Shown here: one piece after another, positions 55,176-63,863 of the stretch
Layout of the letters: each line of letters begins with the position of its first letter
Numbering within the stretch: position 1 is the first letter of the stretch
NCBI RefSeq assembly: GCF_002220095.1
Contig: NZ_CP022372.1
Span: forward strand, 5,272,501-5,336,500
DNA: 64,000 nucleotides
Reading direction: 5' to 3'
Origin: Bosea sp. AS-1
GTDB taxonomy: Bacteria > Pseudomonadota > Alphaproteobacteria > Rhizobiales > Beijerinckiaceae
Program-made: the position numbers and the translations under genes
Notes under the pieces: model-generated
Database searches by the model: none
What the model was told of the DNA's origin: nothing
The model's input: only the letters and a program-made list of their open reading frames with translations

Positions 55176-56333
55176 TCAGGCCGGCCGGGCTTCACCGAGG
55201 AGATTGCGCAGCGTCCGCATGAAGACGCGGGCGCCAGTGCCGATGGCATCGTCCGGGAAGTCGTAATCGGGGTTGTGCAGATGGGCGGTAGCGCCGGAGC
55301 CGAGCAGGAACATCGCCGACTTCGCCTTGCGGCCGAAGAGCCCGAAATCCTCGGAGCCACGCGAAGGCTGCGTCTCGCCATGCGGGACGTTCTCCTCGTC
55401 CATCGCCCGGCGCAGCATCGCGACAACCTCCGGCTCGTTCTCGCAATGGTGGAAGATGTCGTGATAGCTGATCTCGAGTGAAAGCCGGTCCGCAATGGCC
55501 GCCTCGCGTGCCAGCATTTCCGCCGACTCGCAGAGCGCGCCCATCTGCGCGTCGTTGACGGTGCGCAGCGTCGCCCAGAGCTCGCCATGGCCCGGCGCGA
55601 TGCCGAACGCCTCTTCGCCGATCGCGACATGGGTGACAGTGACGAGCCGGAATTGCGCGTCGAGCGGGCCGCCAGGCCCCAGCGCGGTGAGCGCGGGGAT
55701 CAGCGTCGCGATGGCCGGCGCGGGAGAGCGGCCATGCTCGGGCGTCGAGGCATGCGAGGTCTCGCCGTTGAGCACGATCTTGATGCCGCGCGAGGCGCAA
55801 TTGGCCGCGCCCTCCGAGATGCGGGCATGGCCGACCGGCACGCCGGGGCGGTTGTGCAGCGAAATGGCGTAATCGGGTGCGATTTCGGCGAATTTCGGAT
55901 CGGCGATGACGGCGGCGGCACCGGCGCCGGTCTCCTCGGCCGGCTGGAACAACAGGACGGCGCGGCCGCGCTTCGGCGGATTGCGATGCAGCCCGCGCGC
56001 CAGCGAGGCGAGGATGGTCATATGGCCATCATGGCCGCAGAGATGGCCCTTGCCGGGGATCTCGGAGCGATGGCCGCTCGTGGAAAGCTCCTCGATCGGC
56101 AGTGCGTCGAGCTCCGCGCGCACCATCACTGTCGGGCCGGGCTCGGCGCCTTCGTAGATCGCCGCGACGCCGTGGCCGCCGAGGCCGGTGACGATGCGGT
56201 CCGGCTGCGTCGGCTGCAGGAAGTCGACGATAGTGGCGGCGGTCTCGCGTTCCTCGCCCGAGATCTCGGGCCGGCGATGCAGCCGATGCCGCAGATCGAC
56301 GAGCTCGACCATATCGCTGTTGGTCAGGAACAT
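55176..56333 (-). CDS. M20 family amidohydrolase/aminoacylase
   Basis: A 385-residue metallopeptidase: LRHRLHRRPEISGEERETA, VRAELDALPIEE, HLCGHDGHMTI (metal ligands), LLFQPAEETGAGAAAV, LHNRPGVPVGHARI and ETSHASTPEHGRSPAPAI. This is the hippurate hydrolase/AbgB-like branch that removes acyl groups from amino acids. It heads the minus-strand unit with the serine hydrolase and binding protein. Confidence 0.92.
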   Translation of the reverse strand: MFLTNSDMVELVDLRHRLHRRPEISGEERETAATIVDFLQPTQPDRIVTGLGGHGVAAIYEGAEPGPTVMVRAELDALPIEELSTSGHRSEIPGKGHLCGHDGHMTILASLARGLHRNPPKRGRAVLLFQPAEETGAGAAAVIADPKFAEIAPDYAISLHNRPGVPVGHARISEGAANCASRGIKIVLNGETSHASTPEHGRSPAPAIATLIPALTALGPGGPLDAQFRLVTVTHVAIGEEAFGIAPGHGELWATLRTVNDAQMGALCESAEMLAREAAIADRLSLEISYHDIFHHCENEPEVVAMLRRAMDEENVPHGETQPSRGSEDFGLFGRKAKSAMFLLGSGATAHLHNPDYDFPDDAIGTGARVFMRTLRNLLGEARPA

Positions 56334-56450
56334 CCGAAAAACCTCCCGCGGCCGGCCACCGATTCAGGCCGGTTCTTTAAAGGAGAGAGGTTCGACAATT
56401 CTCAGGCGCCCGCAAGCCTCACAGAGGCCGGGGCGCCATGCAGCGAGGTT

Positions 56451-56672
56451 TCAGTGATCGAGTTCGGCGTCGATCTCGGCGTTGAAGGCCTCGGCCAGCA
56501 TGGCGCGGCAGGCTTCGGCCTGCTCGCGGGCGGAATCGAGGGTGATGTGAGGCATGATCTCGGCCAGGTCGCGCAAGGCGAAATCGACCGCCGACATCAG
56601 GCCCAGGACGGGCTGCCCCGCCGGAACGGGCTGTGGCGGACGACGGAACGCGATGACCTGACCCATAGGCAT
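56451..56672 (-). CDS. Small hypothetical protein
   Basis: A 73-residue protein: MGQVIAFRRPPQPVPAG, then a helical segment SAVDFALRDLAEIMPHITLDSAREQAEACRAMLAEAFNAEID. Not recognised. Start is uncertain: ATG 56672, ATG 56666 or GTG 56678. It is flanked by the M20 gene and the YgjP-like gene with gaps of about 100 bp on both sides. Confidence 0.6.
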   Translation of the reverse strand: MPMGQVIAFRRPPQPVPAGQPVLGLMSAVDFALRDLAEIMPHITLDSAREQAEACRAMLAEAFNAEIDAELDH

Positions 56673-56770
56673 ACTCACACTGAATGCGAATCGACCCTCA
56701 GTGTGCGGGCGGAAATTTCAGAAAGTGGTTAACGGCGGAAATGTGGCTGGAAACGCCCGCCCATAGCGCC

Positions 56771-57511
56771 TCACCCGAAGCCGTGCAGACTCGCCCCGTG
56801 GCGCTTGAGCCAGACCTCGGCTTCCTCGGTGCGGGGGCAGAGCTTGTGGGTCAGCGCCCAGAAGCGATGCGAGTGGTTCATCTCCTTGAGATGAGCGACC
56901 TCGTGGGCGGCGAGATAGTCGAGCACAAAGGCCGGAGCGAGAATCAGCCGCCAGGAGAAGTTGAGATGCCCCTGCGAGGAGCAGGAGCCCCAGCGGCTCG
57001 TCGTATCGCGGATCGTGATCTTGCGGGCGGGGATGCCGAGATTCGCGGTGTGGCGTCGGACCGCCTTCTCCAGGTCCTCGAGCGCGAGCCTTCTCAGGAA
57101 GTCCTTCACTCGCCGCGGGACATGGGCTGCCTCGCCCGCCACGGCGATGATCGGGGCGCCATCCTTGTCCGCCGTGGCCTGTGTCAGGCCGCGCGCCTTC
57201 GACCAGTGGACGATGCGGTGCGGCAGGCCGCGCAAGGGAATCGTTTGTCCCGGCTCGAACGGAACAGCGAGCGGGCGCCTGGCGAGTCGCGCCGCAATCC
57301 AGCCGCCATGATTCTCGGCGAAGGTCCGGCCGGCAGCGAAATCGACCCGCTCCGGCAAGGTCAGCGTGATCTCGCCGGTGGCCTGCGAGACGCGCAGCGT
57401 CATCCTTCGCGCATTGGCGCGGCGCTTCACCAGGACGGGATAGCGCTGGCCGGCATGGACCACGTCGAGGCGGTCGGGGTCCGGCTGGCGCTTGAACAGG
57501 GAGATGCGCAT
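56771..57511 (-). CDS. YgjP/M48-like metallopeptidase
   Basis: A 246-residue protein of the YgjP (DUF45) family. The basic N-terminus is followed by RRVKDFLRRLALEDLEKAVRRHTA, ITIRDTTSRWGSCSSQGHLNFSWRLILAP, and the zinc motif AAHEVAHLKEMNHSHRFWAL (HExxH with a downstream His). The family is widespread but its substrate is not known. Confidence 0.92.
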   Translation of the reverse strand: MRISLFKRQPDPDRLDVVHAGQRYPVLVKRRANARRMTLRVSQATGEITLTLPERVDFAAGRTFAENHGGWIAARLARRPLAVPFEPGQTIPLRGLPHRIVHWSKARGLTQATADKDGAPIIAVAGEAAHVPRRVKDFLRRLALEDLEKAVRRHTANLGIPARKITIRDTTSRWGSCSSQGHLNFSWRLILAPAFVLDYLAAHEVAHLKEMNHSHRFWALTHKLCPRTEEAEVWLKRHGASLHGFG

Positions 57512-57576
57512 GCTGGCGCGATTGTGCGGGATTCGCGGGCGGCGGGGAAGAGGCTCCGCCGCCGCTTCACGGTCTC

Positions 57577-58893
57577 TCAGCCGACGACCTTCAGAGCCTT
57601 GCGCTGCTCCTGAGCGCTCTCGCCACGGCGGCCCTTGGCAGCCTCCATGTCGAGGCTGACCATGAAGTCGGAGATGCGCGGCTGGATCTCGGCACGGAAG
57701 CGCGAGCCGTTGAAGACGCCGTAATGGCCGACCTTCGGCTGGAGATAGTGAACGCGCTTGTCGGCCGGGATGTTGACGCAGAGATCATGCGCCGCCTTGG
57801 TCTGGCCGACGCCGGAGATGTCGTCGAGCTCGCCTTCGACCGTCATCAGCGCGACGCGGCGGATCGCCTTCAAATCGACGGGCTTGTCGCGATGCATCAT
57901 CTCGCCCTTTGGCAGGGCGTGCTTCACGAAGACGGTATCGATCGTCTGCAGGTAGAATTCCGCCGTCATGTCCATGACCGCGAGATACTCGTCGTAGAAG
58001 TCGCGGTGCTTCTCGGCCGAATCGCCGTCGCCGGAAACAAGGTGCTTGAACATCTCGTAATGGGCGGTGACGTGGCGATCGATGTTCATGGCCATGAAGC
58101 CGGACAGCTGCATGAAGCCCGGATAGACCTGCCGGAACGCACCCATGTGCGGGAAAGGCACGACGGTGATGCAGTTGCGCCGGAACCAGTCGGTGCCGCG
58201 CTCCATGGCGAGCTGGTTGACGGCGGTCGGCGAGCGGCGGGTGTCGATCGGCCCGCCCATCAGGGTCATGGAACGCGGCGCAGCGTCGTCGCCCTCCGCC
58301 TCCATCCGCGCGATCGCGGCCATGACGGGCACCGCCGGCTGGCACACCGCCATGACATGGGTGTCAGGGCCGAGCGTGTGCAGCATGTCGATGACGTAAT
58401 CGATGTAGTCGTCGAGATCGAAACGGCCTTCCGAGAGCGGCACCAGGCGCGCATCGACCCAGTCGGTGATGTAGACCTCATGGCCCGGCAGGAAGGCTTC
58501 GACCGTGCCACGCAGCAGCGTGGCATAGTGGCCGGACATCGGCGCGACGAGCAGTACCTTCGGCTGCGGCTTGCGCCGGCCTGGAATCTTGCGGTCGAAA
58601 TAGACGAGCCGGCAGAAGGGCCGTTCCCAGACCACGCGCTCCTCGACCGGAACCTTGACGCCGTTGACCGTAGTCTCGTTCAGGCCGAAGGCCGGCTTGC
58701 CATAACGGCGCGTGACCCGCTCGAACAATTCGCAGGAGGCCGCGACGGTGCGACCGAGCGGCGTGTAGGTCAGCGGATTCGCCGGATTCTTGAATGCCAG
58801 CTGGACGGCGTCGGAAACGCCGCGCATCGGGCTCACCATCATGTGAACCGCTTCATAGGCATGGTAGGCAAACGACATGGCGGCCCCGTACAT
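57577..58893 (-). CDS. phaZ: Intracellular polyhydroxyalkanoate depolymerase
   Basis: A 438-residue PhaZ. The lipase-box position is VCQPAVPVMA with Cys184 as nucleophile, as in intracellular PHB depolymerases of the Ralstonia type. LVAPMSGHYATLLRGTVEAFL, DWVDARLVPLSEGRFDLDDYIDYVID, EGELDDISGVGQTKAAHDLC and VGHYGVFNGSRF (with the catalytic His) complete the fold. It mobilises stored PHB. Its promoter region is shared with the divergent regB. Confidence 0.95.
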   Translation of the reverse strand: MYGAAMSFAYHAYEAVHMMVSPMRGVSDAVQLAFKNPANPLTYTPLGRTVAASCELFERVTRRYGKPAFGLNETTVNGVKVPVEERVVWERPFCRLVYFDRKIPGRRKPQPKVLLVAPMSGHYATLLRGTVEAFLPGHEVYITDWVDARLVPLSEGRFDLDDYIDYVIDMLHTLGPDTHVMAVCQPAVPVMAAIARMEAEGDDAAPRSMTLMGGPIDTRRSPTAVNQLAMERGTDWFRRNCITVVPFPHMGAFRQVYPGFMQLSGFMAMNIDRHVTAHYEMFKHLVSGDGDSAEKHRDFYDEYLAVMDMTAEFYLQTIDTVFVKHALPKGEMMHRDKPVDLKAIRRVALMTVEGELDDISGVGQTKAAHDLCVNIPADKRVHYLQPKVGHYGVFNGSRFRAEIQPRISDFMVSLDMEAAKGRRGESAQEQRKALKVVG

Positions 58894-59093
58894 GCGATCT
58901 CAGTGTCCTTTGGCGACGCAGCATGCGGTGGTGCGTCGCAGCGAACAACGCACCTTAAGTTGATTTTGTTCTCATTCAACCCGGCTAAAGGCTAAGATTC
59001 TCTAGACATGTGGATGGCCGACGACAAAAACCTCGCCCGAAACACCGGCAGCGAGACCGGAAGGGCAGCAATCGCGGGGGGCCGGAAGCGGTG

Positions 59094-60443
59094 ATGGTAT
59101 CCGACCTGACGGCGCCGGCCCTGACGCGCTCCAGCCGGTATCTCCGTCTCGATACGCTGGTGCGCCTGCGCTGGCTCGCCATCGCCGGGCAGAGCGTCGC
59201 GGTCGCGGGCGTCCATTTCGGCCTCGGCTTTCCCCTGCCCTTCGGCTGGTGCTTCGGCGTGATCGCGGTCTCGGCCTGGCTCAACATCGCGCTCCGTGTG
59301 CGCTTTCCGCTCAGCCACCGGCTCAAGGACGCGCCCGCGACGGCGCTGCTCGGCTTCGACATCGTCCAGCTCGCGGCACTGCTCTACATGACCGGCGGGC
59401 TGCAGAACCCCTTTGCGATCCTCTTCCTGGCACCGGTGCTGATCTCGGCGACGGCGCTGCCACCACAGCGGACGCTCGTCCTCGGCGTGCTCGCCGTCGG
59501 GCTCGCGACGCTGCTCAGCCGCTTCCACATGCCTCTGCCCTGGGCCGGGCCGGACCGGCCGATCCTGCCGCCCTACTACCAGCTCGGGAACTGGGTAGCG
59601 CTGGTGCTGGGGCTCGCCTTCACGGGGATCTATGCCTGGCGCGTCGCCAAGGAGGCGCGCGACCTCTCCGACGCCTTGACCGCGACCGAGCTGGTCCTGG
59701 CGCGCGAGCAGCATCTTTCCCAGCTCGACGGGCTCGCCGCCGCCGCTGCCCATGAGCTCGGCACGCCGCTCGGCACCATCGCGCTCGTCGCCCGCGAACT
59801 CACTCGCCTTGCCCCGCCGGATGGCGAAATGGCCGAGGACATCGCGCTGTTGCGCGAGCAGGTCGAGCGCTGCCGCGGCATCCTCGCCAAGCTCTCCAGC
59901 CTGCAGGACGAGGATGCCGGCCCGCTCGACCAGCTCACACTGCGCCTGCTGATCGAGGAAGCGGCCGGCCCGCAGCGTCCTTTCGGCGTGCCCTTCGAGA
60001 TCACCATGCAGGGCGACAGGCCGGAGCCGATCTGCCGGCGCAACCCCGGCATGATCTACGGCCTCGGCAACATCGTCGACAACGCCGTCGACTTCGCGCG
60101 CTCGACGGTGGCGATCCGGGCGCATTGGAGCGCAGACCAGGTCACGCTGACCATCGCCGATGACGGGCCGGGCTTCCCGCCCGACGTGCTGATGCGGGCG
60201 GGCGAGCCCTATCTCTCGCGTGGCGCCGGCGAAAACCGCGCCGGGGGCGGGCTTGGCCTCGGCCTCTTCATCGCCAAGACGTTGCTCGAACGCGGCGGCG
60301 CTTCGCTTGAATTCTCGAACCGCCCGGCCCCGGAAAGCGGGGCCTCGATCCGGATCACCTGGCCGCGCGAGGTCTTCGAGGCCGACCTTCCCGTCATCGG
60401 GGGTACCGAAAACCTGTCATCGGGATTAGATGAGAGGGGTTGA
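59094..60443 (+). CDS. regB: Redox sensor histidine kinase, RegB/PrrB/ActS family
   Basis: A 449-residue membrane kinase. Six helices span about residues 28-185. GGLQNPF at 101-107 is the conserved ubiquinone-binding motif of RegB. The H-box is AAHELGTPLGTIA (phosphoryl His220), Cys260 in QVERCRGIL is in the position of RegB's redox-active Cys, and the ATPase has NIVDNAVDFA and GLGLGLFIAKTLLERGG. ATG 59094 is chosen (GGAAG upstream); a longer frame lacks conservation. It signals respiratory redox state to RegA, 87 bp downstream. Confidence 0.93.
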   Translation: MVSDLTAPALTRSSRYLRLDTLVRLRWLAIAGQSVAVAGVHFGLGFPLPFGWCFGVIAVSAWLNIALRVRFPLSHRLKDAPATALLGFDIVQLAALLYMTGGLQNPFAILFLAPVLISATALPPQRTLVLGVLAVGLATLLSRFHMPLPWAGPDRPILPPYYQLGNWVALVLGLAFTGIYAWRVAKEARDLSDALTATELVLAREQHLSQLDGLAAAAAHELGTPLGTIALVARELTRLAPPDGEMAEDIALLREQVERCRGILAKLSSLQDEDAGPLDQLTLRLLIEEAAGPQRPFGVPFEITMQGDRPEPICRRNPGMIYGLGNIVDNAVDFARSTVAIRAHWSADQVTLTIADDGPGFPPDVLMRAGEPYLSRGAGENRAGGGLGLGLFIAKTLLERGGASLEFSNRPAPESGASIRITWPREVFEADLPVIGGTENLSSGLDERG

Positions 60444-60530
60444 GCACGGGTCGAAGGGCCTGTGCCGGCACGATCGATCCCGAAATCCGCGCAACCGCAG
60501 CGCGCATGGACAAGCGGCAAGGAGAAGACA

Positions 60531-61097
60531 ATGCAGGCCCCCGACAGCGCAGCCGAAAGACCCGGAACGGGCGACGACATGTCCCTGCTGCTGGTCGATG
60601 ACGACAAGCCGTTCCTGACCCGCCTCGCCCGCGCCATGGAAGGCCGCGGCTACAGCGTGCGCACCGCCGACAGCGTCGCGGCCGGCCTCGCTGCACTCGA
60701 CGAGGCGGCTCCGGCCTTCGCCGTGATCGACCTTAGGCTCGGCGACGGCAACGGGCTCGACGTCATTGCCAAGCTGAAGGAACGCCGCCCGGACGCCCGC
60801 GGCGTCGTGCTGACCGGCTATGGCAACATCGCGACCGCCGTCAGCGCCGTGAAGCTCGGCGCCTTCGATTTCCTCGCCAAGCCGGCCGATGCCGACGAGA
60901 TCCACGCCGCGCTGGCCGCCGCCCGCGACGCGCGCCCCTCGCCGCCGGAGAACCCGATGTCGGCCGACCGGGTGCGCTGGGAGCATATCCAGCGCGTCTA
61001 CGAGCTCTGTAACCGCAATGTCTCCGAGACGGCACGGCGGCTTGGCATGCACCGGCGCACGTTGCAGCGCATCCTCGCCAAGCGCGCACCGCGCTGA
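60531..61097 (+). CDS. regA: Response regulator, RegA/PrrA/ActR family
   Basis: A 188-residue regulator: SLLLVDDDKPFLTRLARAM, phosphoryl Asp67 in AVIDLRLGDGNGL, VVLTGYGNIATAVSAVKLGAFDFLAKPADADEI, then a Pro-rich linker and the Fis-type HTH NVSETARRLGMHRRTLQRILAKRAPR. This is the very conserved RegA C-terminus. ATG 60531 has AAGGAGA upstream. It controls energy and carbon metabolism genes; neighbouring phaZ may be a target (inference). Confidence 0.95.
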   Translation: MQAPDSAAERPGTGDDMSLLLVDDDKPFLTRLARAMEGRGYSVRTADSVAAGLAALDEAAPAFAVIDLRLGDGNGLDVIAKLKERRPDARGVVLTGYGNIATAVSAVKLGAFDFLAKPADADEIHAALAAARDARPSPPENPMSADRVRWEHIQRVYELCNRNVSETARRLGMHRRTLQRILAKRAPR

Positions 61098-61116
61098 ACC
61101 TGTCATCAAGACAAGC

Positions 61117-61153
61117 AAAAGCCCTGCCGGACCGATCGTCCGGCAGGGCTTTT
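61117..61153. terminator. Bidirectional terminator between regA and an MFS gene
   Basis: Perfect 15-bp arms AAAAGCCCTGCCGGA and TCCGGCAGGGCTTTT with a 7-base loop. T-runs are present at both ends when read in either direction, so it can stop regA and the convergent MFS gene. Confidence 0.9.
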
Positions 61154-61171
61154 CCGTTAGGTTGCGACCAG

Positions 61172-62341
61172 TCAGGCGCAGGCGGCCCGCACCGTCCGGC
61201 GCTCCAGCGTCACGGCGAACGCCGCCAGACCCAACGCCAGGAGTGGCACCAGCGCGGCGACCGGCGGGATGGCGGCCAGGCCAAGGCCCTGCGTGATGAC
61301 GAACCCGCCCAGCCAGGCGCCCAGCGCGTTGCCGAGGTTGAAGGCGGCAATGTTCAGGCTGGAGGCCAGGCCCTGGCCTGCACCGCCCGCCTGCTGGAGC
61401 ACCCACATCTGCAGCGGCGCGACCGTGGCGAAGGCCGCTGTACCCAGCATGAATGCTGCGATGATGGCGCCGATCTGGCTGTGGAAGGCGAAGCCCGAAA
61501 CGAACATCGCCGCCGTCATCAGCACGAGGGTGCCGATCAGCGCCGGTGCGAGGCTGCGGTCCGCCCAGCGGCCGCCGAGCAGGTTGCCGACGACGAGGCC
61601 GGCGCCGAAGACCAACAGCACCGGCGAGACCGCCGCCTCGCTGAAGCCGGCGAGCTGGATGAGGATCGGCTGGATGAAGGTGAAGATCGCGAAGATGCCG
61701 CCGAAGCCGAGCACGGTCATGACCAGGCCGAGCTGGACCTGAGGCCGAGCCAGAACCTTGAGCTCCTCGGCAATCGGCGCGGGCGCGATGCGCGCCCTGT
61801 CGGCCGGGACCAGCGTCGCCAGCACCAGTAAGGCGACAATACCGATGGCGGTGACGGCCCAGAAGGTCGAGCGCCAGCCAAAGGCGAGGCCGAGCCAGGA
61901 GCCGAAGGGCACGCCCAGCAAAGTCGCGAGGGTCAGGCCCGTGAACATGATCGCAATGGCGGAAGCCTTGCGTTCGGGCGCGACAAGGCTCGTCGCCACC
62001 AGCGAGCCGACGCCGAAGAAGGTGCCGTGCGCCAGAGCGGTGACGATGCGCGCCGTCATCAGCCAGGCGAAGCTCGGCGCCAATGCGGCGGCAAGATTGC
62101 CGAGGGTGAAGATCGCCATCAGCACGAGCAGCGTCGTCTTGCGCGGAAGGTTGCGCGTCGCGATGGTCAGGACGGGTGCGCCGACGAAGACGCCGAGCGC
62201 ATAGCCGGTCATCAGCAGGCCGGCGACCGGAATGGAGACACCGAGATCACCCGAGACCTGCAGCAGCAGGCCCATGATGACGAACTCGGTGACGCCGATG
62301 CCGAAGGCACCGACGGTCAAGGCATAGAGGGCAATGGGCAT
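61172..62341 (-). CDS. MFS transporter, AraJ/DHA1-like
   Basis: A 389-residue protein with about 12 helices: YALTVGAFGIGVTEFVIMGLLLQVSGDLGVSIPVAGLLMTGYALGVFVGAPVL at the start, the MFS motif A degenerate at IATRNLPRKTTLL, and ALAHGTFFGVGSLVATSLV. Members of this branch export sugars or drugs; the substrate here is unknown. It is divergent from a LysR gene 97 bp away. Confidence 0.9.
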   Translation of the reverse strand: MPIALYALTVGAFGIGVTEFVIMGLLLQVSGDLGVSIPVAGLLMTGYALGVFVGAPVLTIATRNLPRKTTLLVLMAIFTLGNLAAALAPSFAWLMTARIVTALAHGTFFGVGSLVATSLVAPERKASAIAIMFTGLTLATLLGVPFGSWLGLAFGWRSTFWAVTAIGIVALLVLATLVPADRARIAPAPIAEELKVLARPQVQLGLVMTVLGFGGIFAIFTFIQPILIQLAGFSEAAVSPVLLVFGAGLVVGNLLGGRWADRSLAPALIGTLVLMTAAMFVSGFAFHSQIGAIIAAFMLGTAAFATVAPLQMWVLQQAGGAGQGLASSLNIAAFNLGNALGAWLGGFVITQGLGLAAIPPVAALVPLLALGLAAFAVTLERRTVRAACA

Positions 62342-62391
62342 GAAAGCCTCCGGATGCGAAATCGATCCCGGAGATAGCGGCTGACGCGGCT

Positions 62392-62437
62392 GTGAATTAG
62401 TATGCCGGACGGATCATCATTTGTGAGATCAATTCAC
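62392..62437. promoter_or_regulatory. Possible LysR operator in the MFS/LysR divergent gap
   Basis: Inverted GTGAATT (62392-62398) and AATTCAC (62431-62437) bracket the short intergenic region between the MFS gene and the LysR gene. LysR proteins often bind such dyads between divergent targets; here the wide spacing makes the assignment tentative. Confidence 0.35.
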
Positions 62438-62438
62438 G

Positions 62439-63404
62439 ATGCCCCGCTCCGAGATCAACCGCTCCGGCGAGATGGAAGTGTTCGCGCGCGTCGTTGCGCT
62501 CGGCGGCTTCTCGCCGGCTGCGCGTGCCCTCAGGATGACGCCCTCGGCGGTCAGCAAGCTGGTGGCGCGGCTGGAGGCGCGCCTCGGGGTACGCCTGATC
62601 GTCCGCTCGACGCGCAAGTTCATGCTGACCGAGGAAGGCACGACCTTCCATGCGCATACCCTGCGCGTGCTCGCCGACCTCGACGAGGCGGAACGGGCGG
62701 TCGCCGCGTGCCAGATTCCGCGCGGGCGGCTCAGGGTCAACACCAACGTGCCGTTCGGCCGGCACCACCTGCTGCCGCTGGTGCCACGCTTCACCCTTGC
62801 CCATCCCGGCGTGCAGCTTGACATCACCTTGAGCGACGCCGTGATCGATCTGATGGACGAGCGCGCGGACGTCGCGATCCGGGTCGGGCCGATGCGACCT
62901 TCCCAACTCATGGCGCGCAAGCTCGGGGAAAGCCGGATGGCGATCGTCGCCGCGCCGACCTATCTGGAGCGCCGCCCGGCACCGGAGCATCCGGACGATC
63001 TCGCCGGACATGACCTCGTGACCTTCAACTTCATCCGCCACAGCGACAGCTGGCCATTCCTGATCAATGGCCAGCGCCACGAGCTCCCGGCACATGGACG
63101 AGCCACGGTCGGAGACGGGGAGAGCGCGCGCGAACTCGCGCTTGCCGGGCAGGGGCTGGCACGGCTCGCCCTGTTCCATATCGGCCCCGACATCGCCGTG
63201 GGGCGGCTCGTACCCGTGCTGGAGCCCTTCAATCCGGGCGACGTCGAGGAGATCCACGCCGTCTATGTCGGGCATGGCGGCAAGCTGCCGGCGCGCGTGC
63301 GTGCCTTCATCGATTTTCTGATGGCGGAGGTCGATCTGCGTGGCGCGATGGCGGCACGCCGCGACGGGCCAGCCGCCGAACCGGCCCTCGCGGCGGCGTC
63401 ATAA
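62439..63404 (+). CDS. LysR family transcriptional regulator
   Basis: A 321-residue regulator with the HTH at about residues 8-66 (EMEVFARVVALGGFSPAARALRMTPSAVSKLVARLEARLGV) and an effector domain with ITLSDAVIDLMDERADVAIRVGPM. It probably regulates the divergent MFS gene. The stop overlaps the end of mmcB by 6 bp. Confidence 0.92.
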   Translation: MPRSEINRSGEMEVFARVVALGGFSPAARALRMTPSAVSKLVARLEARLGVRLIVRSTRKFMLTEEGTTFHAHTLRVLADLDEAERAVAACQIPRGRLRVNTNVPFGRHHLLPLVPRFTLAHPGVQLDITLSDAVIDLMDERADVAIRVGPMRPSQLMARKLGESRMAIVAAPTYLERRPAPEHPDDLAGHDLVTFNFIRHSDSWPFLINGQRHELPAHGRATVGDGESARELALAGQGLARLALFHIGPDIAVGRLVPVLEPFNPGDVEEIHAVYVGHGGKLPARVRAFIDFLMAEVDLRGAMAARRDGPAAEPALAAAS

Positions 63405-63863
63405 GCCGGGCGGGTCCTCGAGCAGCGCCAGTCGCCCGGCTGCGAGCTTGGCGAAGGCAATGGTCAGCATCTTGCGACGGGCCGGCGCGAGCGGGTGCTT
63501 CGGCGGCTCGCGCTGCAATTCCCCGCCATAGGCGTCGGCGACGATCAGGCCGACATCCTCGGGCAGGATCTCGCGCGGGAATTCCGGCGCCACGGCGAAG
63601 AGGAACCCGTCGCAATAGTTGCGGTAATCCGGCCATTTTCCGTCGACACGATAATCGGCGAGCCCCGACTTTACCTCGACCACCCAGAGCTCGCCCGCAG
63701 GCGACAGCGCGACGATGTCGCCCCGCCGGCCATTGGCGAAGGTCATTTCCTTGACGACGGCATAGCCGCGCTCGCGCAGATGCCGGCTCGCGCCACGGCA
63801 GACGGCACGGGTGATATCCGGCCGAGCAGGCGGTGGATTGAGGACGCTATCGGTAAGGGACAT
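63399..63863 (-). CDS. mmcB: MmcB family DNA repair protein
   Basis: A 154-residue protein of the MmcB family (PF06319), a PD-(D/E)xK-like fold that in Caulobacter takes part in DNA repair. Motifs: GASRHLRERGYAVVKEMTF, RRGDIVALSPAGELWVVEVKSGLADYRVDGKWPDYRNYCDGFLFAV with the D-x-E-VK catalytic-like residues, ending LLEDPPGL. Start at 63863. Convergent with the LysR gene. Confidence 0.9.
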   Translation of the reverse strand: MSLTDSVLNPPPARPDITRAVCRGASRHLRERGYAVVKEMTFANGRRGDIVALSPAGELWVVEVKSGLADYRVDGKWPDYRNYCDGFLFAVAPEFPREILPEDVGLIVADAYGGELQREPPKHPLAPARRKMLTIAFAKLAAGRLALLEDPPGL

